Assembly: GCA_013002645.1 (NCBI GenBank)
Contig: JABDJF010000810.1
Span: forward strand, 1 to 6,617
Origin: Myxococcales bacterium
GTDB taxonomy: Bacteria > Myxococcota_A > Polyangia > Polyangiales > Houyiibacteriaceae
Reading direction: 5' to 3'
DNA length: 6,617 nt
Below are positions 6,387-6,617 of the stretch, piece by piece; position 1 is the stretch's first letter, and every line of letters starts with the position of its first letter. The notes below the pieces were generated by a model. That model was not told the DNA's origin. It saw only the letters and a program-made list of their open reading frames with translations, and made no database searches. A program made the position numbers and the translations under genes.

Positions 6387-6617
6387 ACAGTGCGGTTACC
6401 CATCTTGACGACTACGATACCGAGGATCGATTTGAGGCCACGGTGGTCGGGAGCGAGAGGATCACGCCGGATGCGTCGGGCGTCGAGGTTCGCGAGCTCA
6501 CCCTCGATCTTCGGCAGCCCGACTTCGACCTCCATTTGGGGCAAAGCGTCGGCGTGCTTTCGCCTGGCTCCAAGGAGTTCGGGCAGGAGCATCACTTCCG
6601 CCTTCACAGCGTTGCCG
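6383..6617 (+). CDS. Ferredoxin-NADP+ reductase-like flavoprotein, N-terminal part (partial)
   Basis: The frame is open from ATG 6383 to the window edge (78 residues visible). It matches the start of the FAD-binding barrel of the ferredoxin-NADP+ reductase (FNR) superfamily: VREL-type strands, then LHLGQSVGVLSPG (52-64), EFGQEHH (67-73) and FRLHSVA (74-80 region, at the cut end). The last motif corresponds to the family's RxYS FAD-binding sequence, with His where Tyr is usual. There is no N-terminal membrane helix or [2Fe-2S] domain, so it is not a standard NqrF. It overlaps the preceding gene as ATGA and is therefore co-translated with the Rnf operon. A likely job is electron exchange between ferredoxin and NAD(P), or direct contact with Rnf. 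The NAD(P)-binding half and any C-terminal fusion lie outside the window. Confidence 0.72.
   Translation, partial: MNSAVTHLDDYDTEDRFEATVVGSERITPDASGVEVRELTLDLRQPDFDLHLGQSVGVLSPGSKEFGQEHHFRLHSVA

Overview
The window is a tightly packed, single-strand (+) operon segment from a high-GC bacterium. It carries the end of a pyruvate:ferredoxin oxidoreductase (PFOR) locus followed by most of an Rnf-type membrane electron-transfer complex. The GC-rich codon use, GTG starts and strong Shine-Dalgarno sites fit a high-GC proteobacterial, myxobacterial or similar lineage with anaerobic or facultative metabolism. The exact phylum cannot be fixed from the sequence alone.

Layout: (1) 1-84, the last 27 codons of an upstream gene, probably the other PFOR subunit. 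(2) 81-1856, a 591-residue protein with the thiamine-diphosphate (TPP) half of a PFOR, an Ala/Pro-rich linker and a C-terminal single-cluster ferredoxin domain. (3) 1870-6165, rnfC, rnfD, rnfG, rnfE and rnfA, in the order of the acetogen/clostridial rnfCDGEAB operon. (4) 6171-6386, a 71-residue protein with one membrane helix and four cysteines, resembling the NqrM/DUF539 maturation factors of Na+-NQR. (5) 6383-6617, the start of a ferredoxin-NADP+ reductase-like flavoprotein, cut by the window edge. Every junction is an overlap of 1-4 bases or a gap of 3-13 bases. There is no gene-free stretch over 300 bases, and I saw no internal promoter, terminator, RNA gene, repeat array or mobile element.

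Inferred working model: the PFOR oxidises a 2-oxoacid, most likely pyruvate, and reduces its tethered ferredoxin domain or a free ferredoxin. The Rnf complex then exchanges those low-potential electrons with NAD+ through RnfC (FMN, NADH and two [4Fe-4S] clusters), RnfD and RnfG (covalent FMN) and the RnfA/RnfE iron centre, coupled to Na+ or H+ movement. Most notable: rnfB, the usual ferredoxin-docking subunit, is not at its expected place after rnfA. An NqrM-like gene and a flavin reductase stand there instead. The PFOR is also split in an unusual way, with the usual CxxC ligands of its proximal cluster not encoded in the visible part.
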